Shown one piece after another: positions 24,884 to 38,594 of a DNA stretch of 64,000 nt; the first letter of the stretch is position 1; each line of letters opens with the position of its first letter. The position numbers and the translations under genes are program-made. Location: contig QANU01076963.1 in the NCBI GenBank assembly GCA_003254905.1, positions 378,258 through 442,257 on the forward strand. The letters are read 5' to 3'. The notes under the pieces were generated by a model. That model ran no database searches. It worked only from the letters and a program-made list of their open reading frames with translations, and had not been told where the DNA came from. The DNA is from Nissolia schottii. Lineage: Eukaryota; Streptophyta; Magnoliopsida; Fabales; Fabaceae.

Positions 24884-25914
24884 AGTCACCGACAACTAAG
24901 CCAAACCGCTGAATTTCCTGAACAGGGTTTCAGCTCCCAATCACCTACAGCTACCGGGGAAAGAAAAAGAAAAAGAAATCAATCACTTCGGTTCAAAAAT
25001 GAGCCTTTACGAAACCCAATTTCCATAATTAAGCTAATTGAACTGAATTGTTGTTTGACACATTAACAGTTACCAATATTGGGGGAAGATTGAGAAGGTC
25101 AGAATGTTTTTTCTTCTTCTTCTCTCAAATTGTTGATACTAAGTGAAAAGAAGATTAGTTAGTTGCAGAGTTGGCGACCAAAACCAAATGAACTGAGTGT
25201 ACTATTGTTTCTAGAAGTTTCTGGGGTGGCCAGAATCAGCATTGAAATTCCAAGGGTAATCAAAGGAGAAGGTGGATTTGGGTTCCTCACCTGAGTTTGC
25301 AGACGAACCGGTTGGGGTCGGGCCAACTCGTTGACTATTCTTCTTTGATCTCTCGAGTTGCATTGTATACAGAATATACTATGTGGGCGAAGCATACCAT
25401 GGTCCACAATATGTTCTGGATCAGTTTTGGTCCACACCTTCCTACCATGAAATTCCCAAATTGACCCTAATTTAATCGAGTAAACCTTTAAATGAGAAGG
25501 AGGAAATGCAACTGCCACTTCTCTTGGGTATGGTGCCCCAAGGTTGGTCGTAAGGTGGACTAAGCCCAAGAAGGTGCACGTGGATATGAAGAACGAAAGG
25601 AAAGCCCAATTATTTTCAGCAATGGGGAGGAAAGAGTCATCTGAAATTTTTGTTACAGGGTTTTATTCAAAGCAATAGGATTCGGGGTTAGAGAGGCCCA
25701 ATAACACAATTAATTAGTCCATGTCTCGTAATCATTAATTAATTAATTAATTAAACAAATGAATATAATTAAGCGAGCCAACAACTGAACAAACTCTATC
25801 CATCCAACTCATGGAAGGTCACAAAGACAGCTGAGTCCATCGCATGACATACTTTATAAANCACATTCACTCCCCCCAGTCCCACACTGCAGAACAGAGG
25901 AACCCAACCCCGAA
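24884..25914. promoter_or_regulatory. Shared divergent promoter region of PAS1 and the 14-3-3 gene
   Basis: About 1.03 kb separates the two start codons, which face away from each other. CT-rich tracts (about 25108-25127) lie in the PAS1 leader region. A TATA-like CTTTATAAAN lies at 25852-25861, about 55 bases before the 14-3-3 start; the single undetermined base 25861 falls at its edge. A TTAATTAA-type repeat occurs at about 25736-25754. An open frame at 25159-25569 on the minus strand has no domain and is taken as chance or leader. Co-regulation of the two genes is only a possibility. Confidence 0.55.
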
Positions 25915-28495
<2,581 letters not shown>

Positions 28496-29785
28496 TATCC
28501 CTTTAAGGTGGACCCGTATTCTTCCTCTGAAGGAGGTGGGCTTTGAATGTCATTTACCTGTGTTGATTAAGAATCGCCCTAGATTATAAAATGATTGGGA
28601 ATGTGTGATAAAATGTTATAAGAATAGCAGACCAGGCTCCTTGTTTAGTTTGCGTCATATGATTTGGAAAGGATATTGTATAATGTCGGATCTAATTAAT
28701 TATATTTGGTGTAACCTTCCTTTTCCAACGGTTTTTTATTTTTTTTTATTTTGTGACTAAGATATACATGCTAGTAGAAGTTGATCTGATAGAATGAGAT
28801 TATTTGGCAATTGATCGTAGAATTTGTCTCCAAAAATGTTAATCCTTCCAAAGTGTCCACAAGTGTGTGCACTCGAATGCTTGCAGGACCTTTTTGAAAT
28901 TTTGGGTCAGCCGTCATTCAAGCATGTGGTCCTCTTTGAACTAGGAGTGTGGTTGTGCCATTATTTTCATGGACGAAAGAACATTATTGTTGACTATTAT
29001 GATGGCGAGTATTTTTTCCTGACATACATGATGCTGACAGATATGCTATTTGCAACATAAAGGATCTAATTTGTTTATTATGAAAAAATACTTTCATCCT
29101 CACCAATTAAGAATGTATTTTCTCTCTAAGGAGTATTCGCCATTAGTTTTACATTTTTTAATATATTTTTTCTCTCATTCTTGAAATGGGTGGTCATAAT
29201 GGTTTAAGGAGTAAGAATTCCCTTCAAGTTACTGGATATTTGTTCTTTAATATCTTCAGCTTACGTCTTCTAAATGGAAAAACTATACTTGATGACCTTT
29301 TTTCCTTTATAAACTGATTTAATTGGAGTTAAATTAATACATTTTAAATATTAGTGGTTAGTGACTTAAATAAATAACAATGATCAGTGAAAAAGTTCTC
29401 AAGAACACGCATGTACAATCATAAAATATACTTATTTTTGCATTATTTAGTAAGTCAAGCTATCATCTCTTTTACTAATATAGAAAATATGTACTTATTA
29501 GTTTCAAATGAATTTTATTTTATACCAATAGAGCTCTGCCAAGAAAATGATTAGTTGTGGTGATTAGTAGCGGGAGCATTAGCAAATGTAGATTGATGGA
29601 GGAGTAGTGGGCGTGAGTTTATATTTTTAGGATTAATTGTTTTAAAAGGTGAAACTGGTATCTAAAGTTGGATATCAAAAGAAAGTTATTTGTTGGTATT
29701 TCGTTTATATTAATATATAGATATATAAATGTTGTGTACATTTTTTTATGTAACAATTTTTCTACCAGCTTGAGTAGAATATTAG
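28496..29785. other. 3' UTR of the 14-3-3 gene and spacer
   Basis: The first 250 or so bases are the probable 3' UTR. The rest is AT-rich. The open frame at 28824-29060 shows no domain. Nothing else is recognised before the target duplication at 29786. Confidence 0.5.
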
Positions 29786-30233
29786 TTTTTAAAAGGAAAA
29801 ACCCCTAATTTGATTCTGGTAGAATTTCATTTCGGTCAAATTCATCACTGTTATTTTTTTCCGGCCAATTTCGTCCTTCTTAATTTCCAAAGTTAGACAC
29901 GTTAGTCCTTCCGTCTTTTTGGTTAACAATGGTTGTCCATGTGTCATTTAATGGAGTGACATGACCATTAAGTTCCACGTCAATGTCCACATCTACACAA
30001 AAACGACGTTGTTTGGAATATGCCCACAAATTAGACGACGTCGTTTTAGGGAGTTCAAAAAAAATGCAGCCCATAGCTTTAGAAACGACGTCGTGTGCAA
30101 TACAGTGGAAGGCATTGCTTTGTTCTCATAAAAAACAACGCTTAGCTTTGATTCTTCTTCTTCATTCTCTTTAGTTAGAAACCCTAGCTCCCAAATTCAC
30201 AATAATCCAAAGTGTATTCCCAAAATCATTGAA

Positions 30234-30450
30234 ATGGATAGTACATTTAACTCACCTAGCTTGAATCGGCGTGGGAAAAAGAATGGTACAGGTTACTCTG
30301 CCTGGAGTGGGAGTAGCGTTGCAAGCCGAATGGAGATGAGGGGTTGTGTTCTCGTGTCATTGTGGATTGAATGCGAAAATATGGAGATCCATGACTGGGA
30401 AAAACTATGAAAAACTTTTTTTTGGATGCCTAAGATACAACAAGGTTTGT
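30234..30450 (+). pseudogene. Frameshifted GRF-type zinc-finger-like fragment inside the MULE
   Basis: An ATG at 30234 opens MDSTFNSPSLNRRGKK. A different frame from about 30354 reads CHCGLNAKIWRSMTGKNY followed by LFFGCLRYN, which resembles a GRF zinc finger (CxCG, then T-x-x-N, then F-x-x-C). The two parts are in different frames, so at least one frameshift separates them. GRF fingers are often found in plant transposon-linked genes. The length is too short for a working protein and the match is by eye. Confidence 0.45.
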
Positions 30451-30599
30451 ATGAGGTTTATACTATTGTTTGTTGCCCTCCATGGAAGCATTAACCATTT
30501 TTTTGAGGCTATTTAAATTGTAGAAAATTGAAAAGAAAACAAAGAGGTTGCAAAAAAACCCACCATATTGCAGTTTTTTCATATGGGTCAAAGATGATG

Positions 30600-30900
30600 A
30601 CAATGTTGATGTGTCATGTGGGAGACATAACCATATACAATAGGAAGACACAACAGTGTAATGCAGAGACACAACCATTTTGCAATATTAGACACAATCA
30701 GTTTACATTTTCAGACACAACCTTTTTGCAGTATTAGACACAACCAATTTACATTTCTAGACACAACCATTTTAAAGCCTCAGACACAACCAATTTACAT
30801 TTCCAGACACAACCATTTTAAAGCATTAGACACAACCAGTTTACATCTTCAGATACAACCATTTTACAGCTGTGTAATATCTAGAAGAGACACAACCATT
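30600..30900. repeat. AGACACAACC motif array in the MULE, left cluster
   Basis: The core (A/T/C)AGACACAACC(A/T)(T/A)TTT recurs about every 20-25 bases with variable filler such as TTACATTT. The same motif recurs at 31790-32045 and 32400-32715, so at least three clusters lie in the element. The irregular spacing and variable filler distinguish it from a clean tandem satellite. It is also not a CRISPR-like array. Confidence 0.85.
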
Positions 30901-30911
30901 GAAATAAAACA

Positions 30912-31732
30912 TTAAGAATAACATACCTGTAGAACATACACGCAGCCCTTGCAATTCTTGACTACACCTCCGTAGTAGTCCTTTATTCTATCCAACAAGA
31001 AGCCGTGGATGAAGGCTGACCAATTGTATGTCGAAGGGTTTGCCACGTCAACAATGGCCCGGAGGTGGTCGGTTGACACCTTATGTGTCATTATCGAGCA
31101 TAGAAATGCCTTTACTAGGAGGAGCAAGTATGCCCTCCTGAATTTGTCCCCGGTTATTCCCGTGTTTATTTCTGTTTTCAGGGCGGGGATGGTCTTACTT
31201 TTGTAAGAGGTGACCATAGACCTTGCCTCCTCAGAATCAATATGTGGGAACGGCATACCTGTTGCACAATATAAGACAGAGGATTATTTTAATAAAATAA
31301 GCAGTACACAAAATAAACAAACAAATCCAAATAAAATCATACTTTTTGCTGGAAGCCCTAGTGCAGCCCCTATGTAGGTTGTCAATCATCCATGGTGTTT
31401 GTAGTAAAGTCGTAGTTTTTGACCAGCTAATGCACCAATGGATGATTGACAACAACCTTTGGGATTTTGAGCATTTCCCCAAACCCCATTTCTTGCATTA
31501 TCCTCTTTTGTGTAGCGGTGAATGATTCTGCCACAGCATGCACTTTTGACACCGAGTACTTTGACTCGATTATGCACTGCATTTAACACAAACAGCCAAG
31601 TTAGTTATCATGTCTTATGATTTTAAAAAAAAAGTAAATATGATTTTAAAAAAATAAGTTAGATCATACCTTTTTGTTGTAATCTTCAAATGTAGACTTC
31701 TTGAAGGTTGAAGTAGACTTCTTGGGTGTCAT
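30912..31732 (-). pseudogene. Broken MULE-borne gene, plant mobile-domain-like protein
   Basis: On the minus strand an ATG at 31732 opens MTPKKSTSTFKKSTFEDYNKK, ending at a GTATG donor. A second segment (about 31590-31400) reads MQCIIESKYSVSKVHAVAES and then QEMGFGEMLKIPK before a stop. A third (31256-30912) contains LRAIVDVANPSTYNWSAFIH followed by GFLLDRIKD. Segments of the GFGxLL and YNWxxFI...LL types occur in plant transposon-linked proteins of the DUF1985/mobile-domain sort, often fused to Ulp1 proteases, but no Ulp1 domain is seen here. In-frame stops make it a pseudogene. The family match is low confidence. Confidence 0.45.
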
Positions 31733-31789
31733 AGCTCTGTAACATGATAAAATTACACATTAGCAAATATAACGTAGAAAGACATAACT

Positions 31790-32045
31790 ACAAGACACAA
31801 CCAGACATAACCAAACACAACAGGAAGACATAACTGTATAATGTTAAAAGACACAACCAACTAGCAAACAAAGACCTAACCGTGACGAAGTACAAGACAC
31901 AACCTTTTCATATCTAAGACATAACCTTTTATTTTACTCAGACACAACCATTTGTTTCACTCAGACACAACCTTTTTCATTTCTTAGACACAACCATTTG
32001 TTTTACTCGGACACAACATTTGCCATTTTTAGACACAACCGTTCG
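31790..32045. repeat. AGACACAACC motif array in the MULE, middle cluster
   Basis: The AGACACAACC core repeats with TTTTCATATCTT- or ATTTGTTTTACTC-type fillers. It lies upstream of the minus-strand pseudogene at 31732, so it would be promoter-proximal for that gene. Confidence 0.85.
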
Positions 32046-33080
32046 TAAAATGAGATGTAAACAACAAGACATAACCAATGGTTTTGATTGCAAGCAAAAA
32101 TAGCGAAAGGAAAGTTGACGTGAACTAAAATAGCAAAAAGGTTCGACAATTAACTTGCAAAAAGAAAACGAACTAGTAAGGGTTAGGTCTTACTAGTAGT
32201 TACAGAGACGAGAAAGCCTTACGATGCAAGAGTTGAAAAATGTGGTAGCAGAAGAAAGAGGAAGAAGAAGCAGTGACTGAGAGGAAGACGAGAGGATTGT
32301 GTTTGTGGGATGAAGACGAGAGGGTTCTATCGTGTGAGAAGAAAGGTTTTCGCGCTCTCTACGAAATGTGAACGGTTGGCATGCTGAGGGATTTAATGAG
32401 AGAGTACTAAGACACAGCCATTTAATAAGGGATTTAATAAGTGTGTGACCCGCGCACGTTTTAATAAAGGAAATCTCCAAACACAACCATTGTAAAGAAC
32501 GAGACACAACCATTTATTTTAGTAAGACACAACCCTTTTCATATCTTAGATGCAATTTATTTTACTTAGACACAACTATTTTCATATCCTGGACACAGCC
32601 GTTTGCTTTACTTAGGCACAACCCTTTTCATATATTAGACACAACCCTTTTCATATCCTAGACACCACCGTTTTCTTTACTTAGACACAACCCTTTTCAT
32701 ATCTTAGACACAACCATTAGTAAAATGAGATGTAACTTTCGTAAACAACAAGATATAACCAATGGTTTTGATCGCAAGCAAAAATAGTGAAAGGAAAGTT
32801 GACGTGAACTAAAATAGCAAAAAGTTTTGACGATTAACTTGCAAACAGAAAACGAACTAGTAAGGGTTAGTAGTTACAGAGATGAAAAAGCCTTACGATG
32901 GAAGAGTTGGAAAATGTTGTTGCAGAAGAAAGATGAAGAAGAAGCAGTGATTGAGAGGAAGACGAGAGGGTTGGATGAAGACGAGAAAAGAAAGGTTATG
33001 TCGTAGGAGAAGAAACATTGGCGCTTTGAGACGAAATGTGAACGATTGGGAGTATGTCACATGAGCGTTTTGAGAGAGTG
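32046..33080. repeat. Direct duplication inside the MULE (two copies of about 0.35 kb)
   Basis: Copy one runs from TAAAATGAGATG at about 32046 to about 32410. Copy two runs from the same words at about 32714 to about 33080. Shared landmarks are CCAATGGTTTTGAT, AAGTTGACGTGAACTAAAAT, AACGAACTAGTAAGGGTTAG and GAAATGTGAACG. A third AGACACAACC cluster (32400-32715) lies between them. The copies differ by small indels. This is a tandem-type expansion of the element's right subterminal region. Confidence 0.8.
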
Positions 33081-33247
33081 GGCACGTCTTTTGAGAACGC
33101 GGCGCCGTGAGCAATTATTGCCCTAGGTGTGCACCGGGTGTACAACTGCATGTGGTGCAATAATCATGGTTCAAAAAATTAACAGGGACGAATTTAACCG
33201 AAATGGAATTCTATAGGGACCAAATTGAGGGTTTTCCCTTTTTAAAA

Positions 33248-33816
33248 ATTAGATGTCACCAGTATTAACATTAGTTATTGAAAAAAGAATTACTACTCCA
33301 TAAGTTATTTAAAAATTTAGTTATTTAAAATAGATAGGCAATAGGCAATTCGTCTGTGTCTTTTAAAAAACTAATGATTGAGGGACTAATATAGTAAATA
33401 ACGTCTGTCTTTTTAAAAAAGAAAAAAAAACTAAGAGATGACTTTATGGGAAAAAAAAACCCATACGTAGCTCTTCATATAAATATCATGGCGCCATAAA
33501 TGTTTGACTAAACTTTAAGCTTCTTTCACCATCATATTTTCGTTGTAGTATGACGAGTTCGACAAAGGCAGAGTTTAAATGAGGTGTTGCACTGTCTTGG
33601 GAAAACAGGAGTAGCTGGGGCCGGATGCATAGGTGGAATGGTGCTATAAAATTAAAGGCACAACTGCACAAGTATCTCTAAAATAAGGTGGGGTTAAAAG
33701 TGGCAGGTTTCACCTTAGAACAATAAAATATCAATAAATCTCATTTACCACTTAATTAATCTAAGAGTAAAAATGTCTAATTTTACCCTCTAAATCTAGG
33801 TTTTAGGGATTAGGGT
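33248..33816. other. Spacer between the MULE and the inverted repeat
   Basis: No gene is recognised. The open frame at 33486-33671 has no domain. Confidence 0.5.
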
Positions 33817-34324
33817 GGTGAATTCACTGCAAACTCGCTTATGGAGATGACAAATCTCTCCAAATTTTGCCTACAAGGTTGGCGAATCTTGTATAAATTC
33901 GCCACAAGTGTTGGCGAATCGTGGCTAAAATCACCAACCGGGTTGCTGAATTCATCCCGAATTTGCCACTCGATTTAGCGAAGTCCTTGTTGGAAGGTTG
34001 TTTTCTGCCGTTGAAATCCAAGAAAGTCATATTATATAAGAGGCATCCAAGAACTTTTTAAGCGTTATGTCATTTGTTAAAAAATATGTATTTCAAAAGC
34101 TACCATTTGAAATACGTAAAAAACCTATTATATAATTTATCAATATTACTAATGCGGATTCGCCAAACTGGGTGGCAAATTCAAGTTGAATTCACCATCC
34201 CAGTTGGTGATTTTAGCCACGATTCGCCAATGCTTGTGGCAAATTTATACAAGATTCGCCAACCTTGTAGGCGAAATTTGGAGAGATTCGCCATGTCCAT
34301 AGGCGAGTTTGCAGTGAATTCGCC
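33817..34324. repeat. Long inverted repeat (hairpin-forming), arms about 170 bases
   Basis: The left arm (about 33817-33986) and right arm (about 34155-34324) are imperfect reverse complements, separated by a loop of about 170 bases. Examples are GTGAATTCACTGCAAACTCG on the left and CGAGTTTGCAGTGAATTC on the right, or GGCGAATCTTGTATAAATT against AATTTATACAAGATTCGCC. A GGCGAAT motif recurs through each arm every 20-30 bases. No terminal duplication or transposase is seen, so it could be a foldback element or a hairpin locus. Confidence 0.85.
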
Positions 34325-34823
34325 AGCCTCATTGGCGAATCTCACGTGTCACGCCACGCTGTGCGTAGATGCCACGTCAGCCAAAATCGTGGTAGTTGTG
34401 TAAAATGTTTAAAAATAGAGATATTTTGGTAATTTCTTTGTGCAACAGGGTATTATAGTAAAATTGTCTAAGATCCTCTCATCCTTACTTTAGAGAGGAT
34501 AAAAATCCAAATTAAAGACACAAAAAAACTTTGGACCCCAAAAGCATAAATAGACAGATGACGCATGAAACACACCAATTAACCAGGAAAAACGTGCGTA
34601 GAACCACAAAGAAAATGTCTTACTCACATAAAAGCATATTCAACCCGTTCGTTACAACTTACAGCCATCAGCATTCATACAAGACAGGTCCTCGTCCTCT
34701 TTTCTACATAACAGAATTCAGACCTCATTGCCTAGTTACATAGATGACATGCCAGCTTTATTTAACACACAAAGGCAGAATGAACTCTGGAACTCAGACC
34801 CCTTCTGGCTATAAACTTGATAG
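34325..34823. other. Spacer and 3' UTR side of the CutA gene
   Basis: Non-coding sequence between the hairpin repeat and the CutA stop codon. The open frames at 34531 and 34744 overlap the CutA 3' UTR or coding exon on the opposite strand and are shadows. Confidence 0.5.
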
Positions 34824-37800
34824 TCACTCGCTTGTGCTCTCCTTAATCCATTCTAAATATTCAACATTGCCCCCGGTGATGGGTAAGGAGATCACTTCTG
34901 GCACACTGCAAGGAGGACAAAAGGAACAGGTAAGAAGCAACTGAATGCATCCCCGTTTCCCAACAGTTCCAGTGTTCCACCATAATTCATTTCAGCATAC
35001 ATTCGGTACCAAAGTTTTATAGTCTAGTCAAGCAAATTTAAACTTCATTGCAACATTATTTACTAGATGTTTCAGCCTTACTCGTATTCATGATTTGCTT
35101 TGACATGCTCTGTCAGTGCTTCCAGAAGGGATTGCCTAGTCTTGATTATAAGAAGTTCCTCGGAATCAGTTTGGATCTGTAAATTTGCAAAAATAAAAAT
35201 GCAAGCAAAATCAATCTACAACCATACTTTCAAACAAATTTTCCCACAATAACTTCAATGCATATTTAGAAAAGGGTTAATTATGGTTTTAGTCCCTGCA
35301 AAATCTGAAAGTTTGGTTTTAGTCCCTGTATAAAAGTTTTAGTCCCTGCAAAAATTGAAAGTTTGTTTTTAGTCCCTAGAGCTGGATAGAAGTTGACTGC
35401 GCTGACGTGGCCGCTAATGGCGCTGATGCAGCGTGCCATGTGGGATGTCACGTGGCATGACCCAAAATATCAAAATTGACCCATACCCCGATTGCCCACC
35501 CGACCAGACCCGACCCGGTTTCAATTTAAAATTTTTTTTAAAAAATTGAAACTAAACAGCCCGTTAACCCCGTACCCCACCCCATCTACTCCCCCAACCC
35601 CTGCTGCGGCACGAGCCAAATCGACAAAAATGTTGCCATTTCGTTTCCCACCCATTTGGGCGTGTTCCCTGCATCAGATTCGTTCCCGATGTTCTTGAAG
35701 TTCATGTTGTTGTTGGTGGTGGTGATTCAGTGAAATCTGAGGTAAACACAATCAGAAAATCAATCCAATATTCACAATCCACAATCTTAAACCCCCAATC
35801 TGCGACGGCCACAAATCTGAATCCCACACCCCGTAAATCTTCAATATTTTGACCCAATAATAATGCATATGTGATTTTTTTNNNNNNNNNNNNNNNNNNN
35901 NNNNNNNNNNNNNNNNNNNNNNNNNNNNNNNNNNNNNNNNNNNNNNNNNNNNNNNNNNNNNNNNNNNNNNNNNNNNNNNNNNNNNNNNNNNNNNNNNNNN
36001 NNNNNNNNNNNNNNNNNNNNNNNNNNNNNNNNNNNNNNNNNNNNNNNNNNNNNNNNNNNNNNNNNNNNNNNNNNNNNNNNNNNNNNNNNNNNNNNNNNNN
36101 NNNNNNNNNNNNNNNNNNNNNNNNNNNNNNNNNNNNNNNNNNNNNNNNNNNNNNNNNNNNNNNNNNNNNNNNNNNNNNNNNNNNNNNNNNNNNNNNNNNN
36201 NNNNNNNNNNNNNNNNNNNNNNNNNNNNNNNNNNNNNNNNNNNNNNNNNNNNNNNNNNNNNNNNNNNNNNNNNNNNNNNNNNNNNNNNNNNNNNNNNNNN
36301 NNNNNNNNNNNNNNNNNNNNNNNNNNNNNNNNNNNNNNNNNNNNNNNNNNNNNNNNNNNNNNNNNNNNNNNNNNNNNNNNNNNNNNNNNNNNNNNNNNNN
36401 NNNNNNNNNNNNNNNNNNNNNNNNNNNNNNNNNNNNNNNNNNNNNNNNNNNNNNNNNNNNNNNNNNNNNNNNNNNNNNNNNNNNNNNNNNNNATTCAACT
36501 CCAGGGACTAAAACCAAACTTTCAATTTTCGCAGGGACTAAAACTTTTATATAGGGACTAAAACCAAAATTTCAAATTTTACAGGAACTAAAAACATAAT
36601 TAACTCTTTAGAAAATAAGATCTTTTAAATGAAATGATGAAAATGCTTTTGAGTAAAAGTTTCTATTAAATGCAGTTCAAACATCAAACAGCATTCTTGG
36701 TCAGCTAAGAATTGCAGTTCATACCTTTCCCTCCCACTGGTACACTGATTCGATACCTGCACAAGACATAACAACACAAACGGTTTTTGAATCCAGAAAC
36801 GGGAAGTAAGCTATATAACCAACTTTGCTAGAAAACAAATTAACTCAAGACAATTCAAACTCAATCATTTGCTCCCAATCAGAACCATAACAAAGGTTTT
36901 TGACACGGTCACACACACCACATTTGAAACAAGTACAAAAGCTCAAAGCAAAGAAAATTGTCAAAAATAGCCGGAATTCATTCAAGTCTCTCAGTCAGCT
37001 ACATGCAGCTAAATCTGTGTGACAAAGGACGGAACAAGTAGTTCTTCTGAGTTCTGATCATACACATCAAGGTACAAAACTCACATAAATGGAGCAACAA
37101 AAAATTAAAAATCCAAAAAACATGTCAATTTAAGGAACCAGTTTCCATTAACAACATCACATTCAGTTTTAGCATAATAGATGCATAGTAATCATGCTTT
37201 TGTGTTGTGCTCTGATAACAAATTAACAACACCAAGAAGAGAACCACAGTGGATTGGAATCAAACAACAGATAGCAAGTGGGAAATAAAATTCATACCGG
37301 GCACCCTGTTCACACAAGCTGCAAGCTTTTCCTTCACAATGCTTTCAGCCAACTTCTTACCTGCACAATCAAGCAAAGAAACATTAAATCCCCAAAATAA
37401 AATCCCAAACAGCTCTCAATATCCCAAACCCTAATGCCAACAAATCATATAGGAATTATAGATTGGTAATAGCTCAATTCTGATTATAATTGAAAATTTC
37501 CATAATTGAAAAAAAGGTGGAACCTGCTTCTTTGTTCGGAACAGTGACATATACGACAATGCTTGGGACAGTGTTGATGCCTTCCATTCTGATAGAGTGA
37601 GTGGTCCTTGCAGAAGATTGGCTTCTCAATTTCGATCTGAAAAAGAATCAGAATAAGAAATTCAATAAAAAAAAATAGAGAAATTCGAAAAGAGGGGGAA
37701 AAAAAAAGTTGTTACGAAACAGTGAGTACCGGAAGAGAGAGAGGAAAGAGAGAGAAGAATGCACGGACCCCGTTTTGAGGGCAGAGGAATACAATGGGGA

Positions 37801-37932
37801 GCAGAGATTGGAGAACGCTAAGCTGAGCATGCAAAACGCTCCCACTAGGGGCAAACGACGTCGTATTGTGGCCGAGCAGAGGAAGGAGGAGGGTGGTGAT
37901 GTTCTAGAAGAGCAGAGAGTTGCGGAAGCCAT
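34824..37932 (-). CDS. CUTA: CutA1-family protein, chloroplast-targeted
   Basis: CDS complement(join(34824..34905, 35082..35176, 36725..36756, 37298..37360, 37524..37636, 37769..37932)), 182 residues; all six exons join in frame at GT-AG sites. Residues 1 to about 70 are a Ser/Arg-rich N-terminal extension with a hydrophobic patch, as expected for a plastid transit peptide. The CutA core follows: VPSIVVYVTVPNKEAG, KKLAESIVKEKLAACVNRVP, VYQWEGKIQTDSEELLIIKT, and LPITGGNVEYLEWI near the end. The core is about 110 residues, the usual CutA length. CutA1 proteins are very stable trimers of the PII-like fold that bind copper in vitro; in plants a chloroplast location is reported and the exact role is unsettled. 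The fourth intron (35177-36724) holds a Mutator-like element and the assembly gap. Plus-strand frames across it are shadows. Confidence 0.95.
35274..36606. mobile_element. Mutator-like element inside CutA intron 4
   Basis: The left end starts GGGTTAATTATGG and the right end, read in reverse, starts GAGTTAATTATG. Both continue with repeats of TTTTAGTCCCTG for over 110 bases. The element is flanked by identical 9-bp sequences TTTAGAAAA at 35265-35273 and 36607-36615, a clean Mutator-type target duplication. The interior includes CCCGACCAGACCCGACCCGG and a GTTGTTGTTGGTGGTGG tract at the left, then the 611-base N gap. The missing part prevents any statement about cargo. It is about 1.33 kb if the gap size is right. 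Confidence 0.9.
35882..36492. other. Assembly gap (611 N)
   Basis: A run of undetermined bases within the intronic Mutator-like element, ending exactly where its right terminal inverted repeat becomes readable. Open frames drawn across it consist of unknown residues and have no meaning. Confidence 1.
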
Positions 37933-38573
37933 TTTGGGTGGTAAGGGTGGAAGCGATCTTTATAAGGTGGTGCGCGTCTCCATCAAGTTCCGTACTGCTC
38001 CGTTGCTTGATACGTTCCTGCTTTTTTTTTCCATCTTAACCATTTTTTTATCTGCGCAAGATACGTATCAAGATCTAGCTTGTGACACGTGTGTTGTTTC
38101 GGATTTGTTCTCGTGCTTCCCGAAGCACTAGACTCTTTGTGTGGGGGCTGAACTAAAAATAATTGAAAACTAAAACACAAATAGAATCTGTGCCGTCAAA
38201 TTGATTTTTGCTATTACAATTATAATTATGGTTAAACAAGTTTTTGTATATTATGAATTTTAATTTTGTATCTTATTAAAAAAAATTGGATTTGAGTCCT
38301 CGATAATATTTTTTTTATTTTAATATCTAATATTAAATTAAATCATTAAAAGATAACATGACACACAAAAATTAAGTGGATTTCACTATAATTTAGTCGA
38401 GATCAAATCAGTTTAAATCATAGACTAATTTGACCATGTTTTAAACCTTGTTTCACCATGTTTGACCGATTTAGCAACGACTAAAATTTTATTTGACAAT
38501 ATTTGACTAAATTAATTATCATATAGTAGAATCTATCTAACTTAACATTAGGAACTAAAATAATACATAGACA
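37933..38573. promoter_or_regulatory. CutA upstream region
   Basis: The 640 bases between the CutA start and the CACTA element hold the likely CutA promoter and leader. AT-rich sequence begins near 38140. No clear TATA choice can be made. Confidence 0.45.
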
Positions 38574-38594
38574 CACACAACTAAAAAATTACAT

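Larger units (their letters stand above)
29795..33238. mobile_element. Mutator-like element (MULE) with 58-bp terminal inverted repeats
   Basis: The ends are inverted copies: 29795-29852 starts GGAAAAACCCC, and 33181-33238 read in reverse starts GGGAAAACCCT, with matching interiors such as AATTTCATTTCGGT versus AATTCCATTTCGGT. Both are flanked by the same 9-bp sequence TTTTTAAAA (29786-29794 and 33239-33247), the target-duplication length of Mutator elements. The 3.4-kb interior holds a frameshifted zinc-finger-like fragment on the plus strand, a broken gene on the minus strand, arrays of an AGACACAACC motif, and a 0.35-kb direct duplication. No MURA transposase is seen, so it is non-autonomous. 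Confidence 0.85.

Noticed and set aside
25159..25569. 136-residue minus-strand frame upstream of PAS1
   Set aside because: No domain is seen, and it lies in the divergent promoter region.
30600..32715. Repeat array resembling a CRISPR
   Set aside because: Spacing and filler are irregular, it lies inside a plant MULE, and there are no cas genes. It is a transposon repeat.
35702..36554. Long open frames on both strands made of unknown residues
   Set aside because: They cross the 611-base N gap, so the frame is an artefact of undetermined bases.
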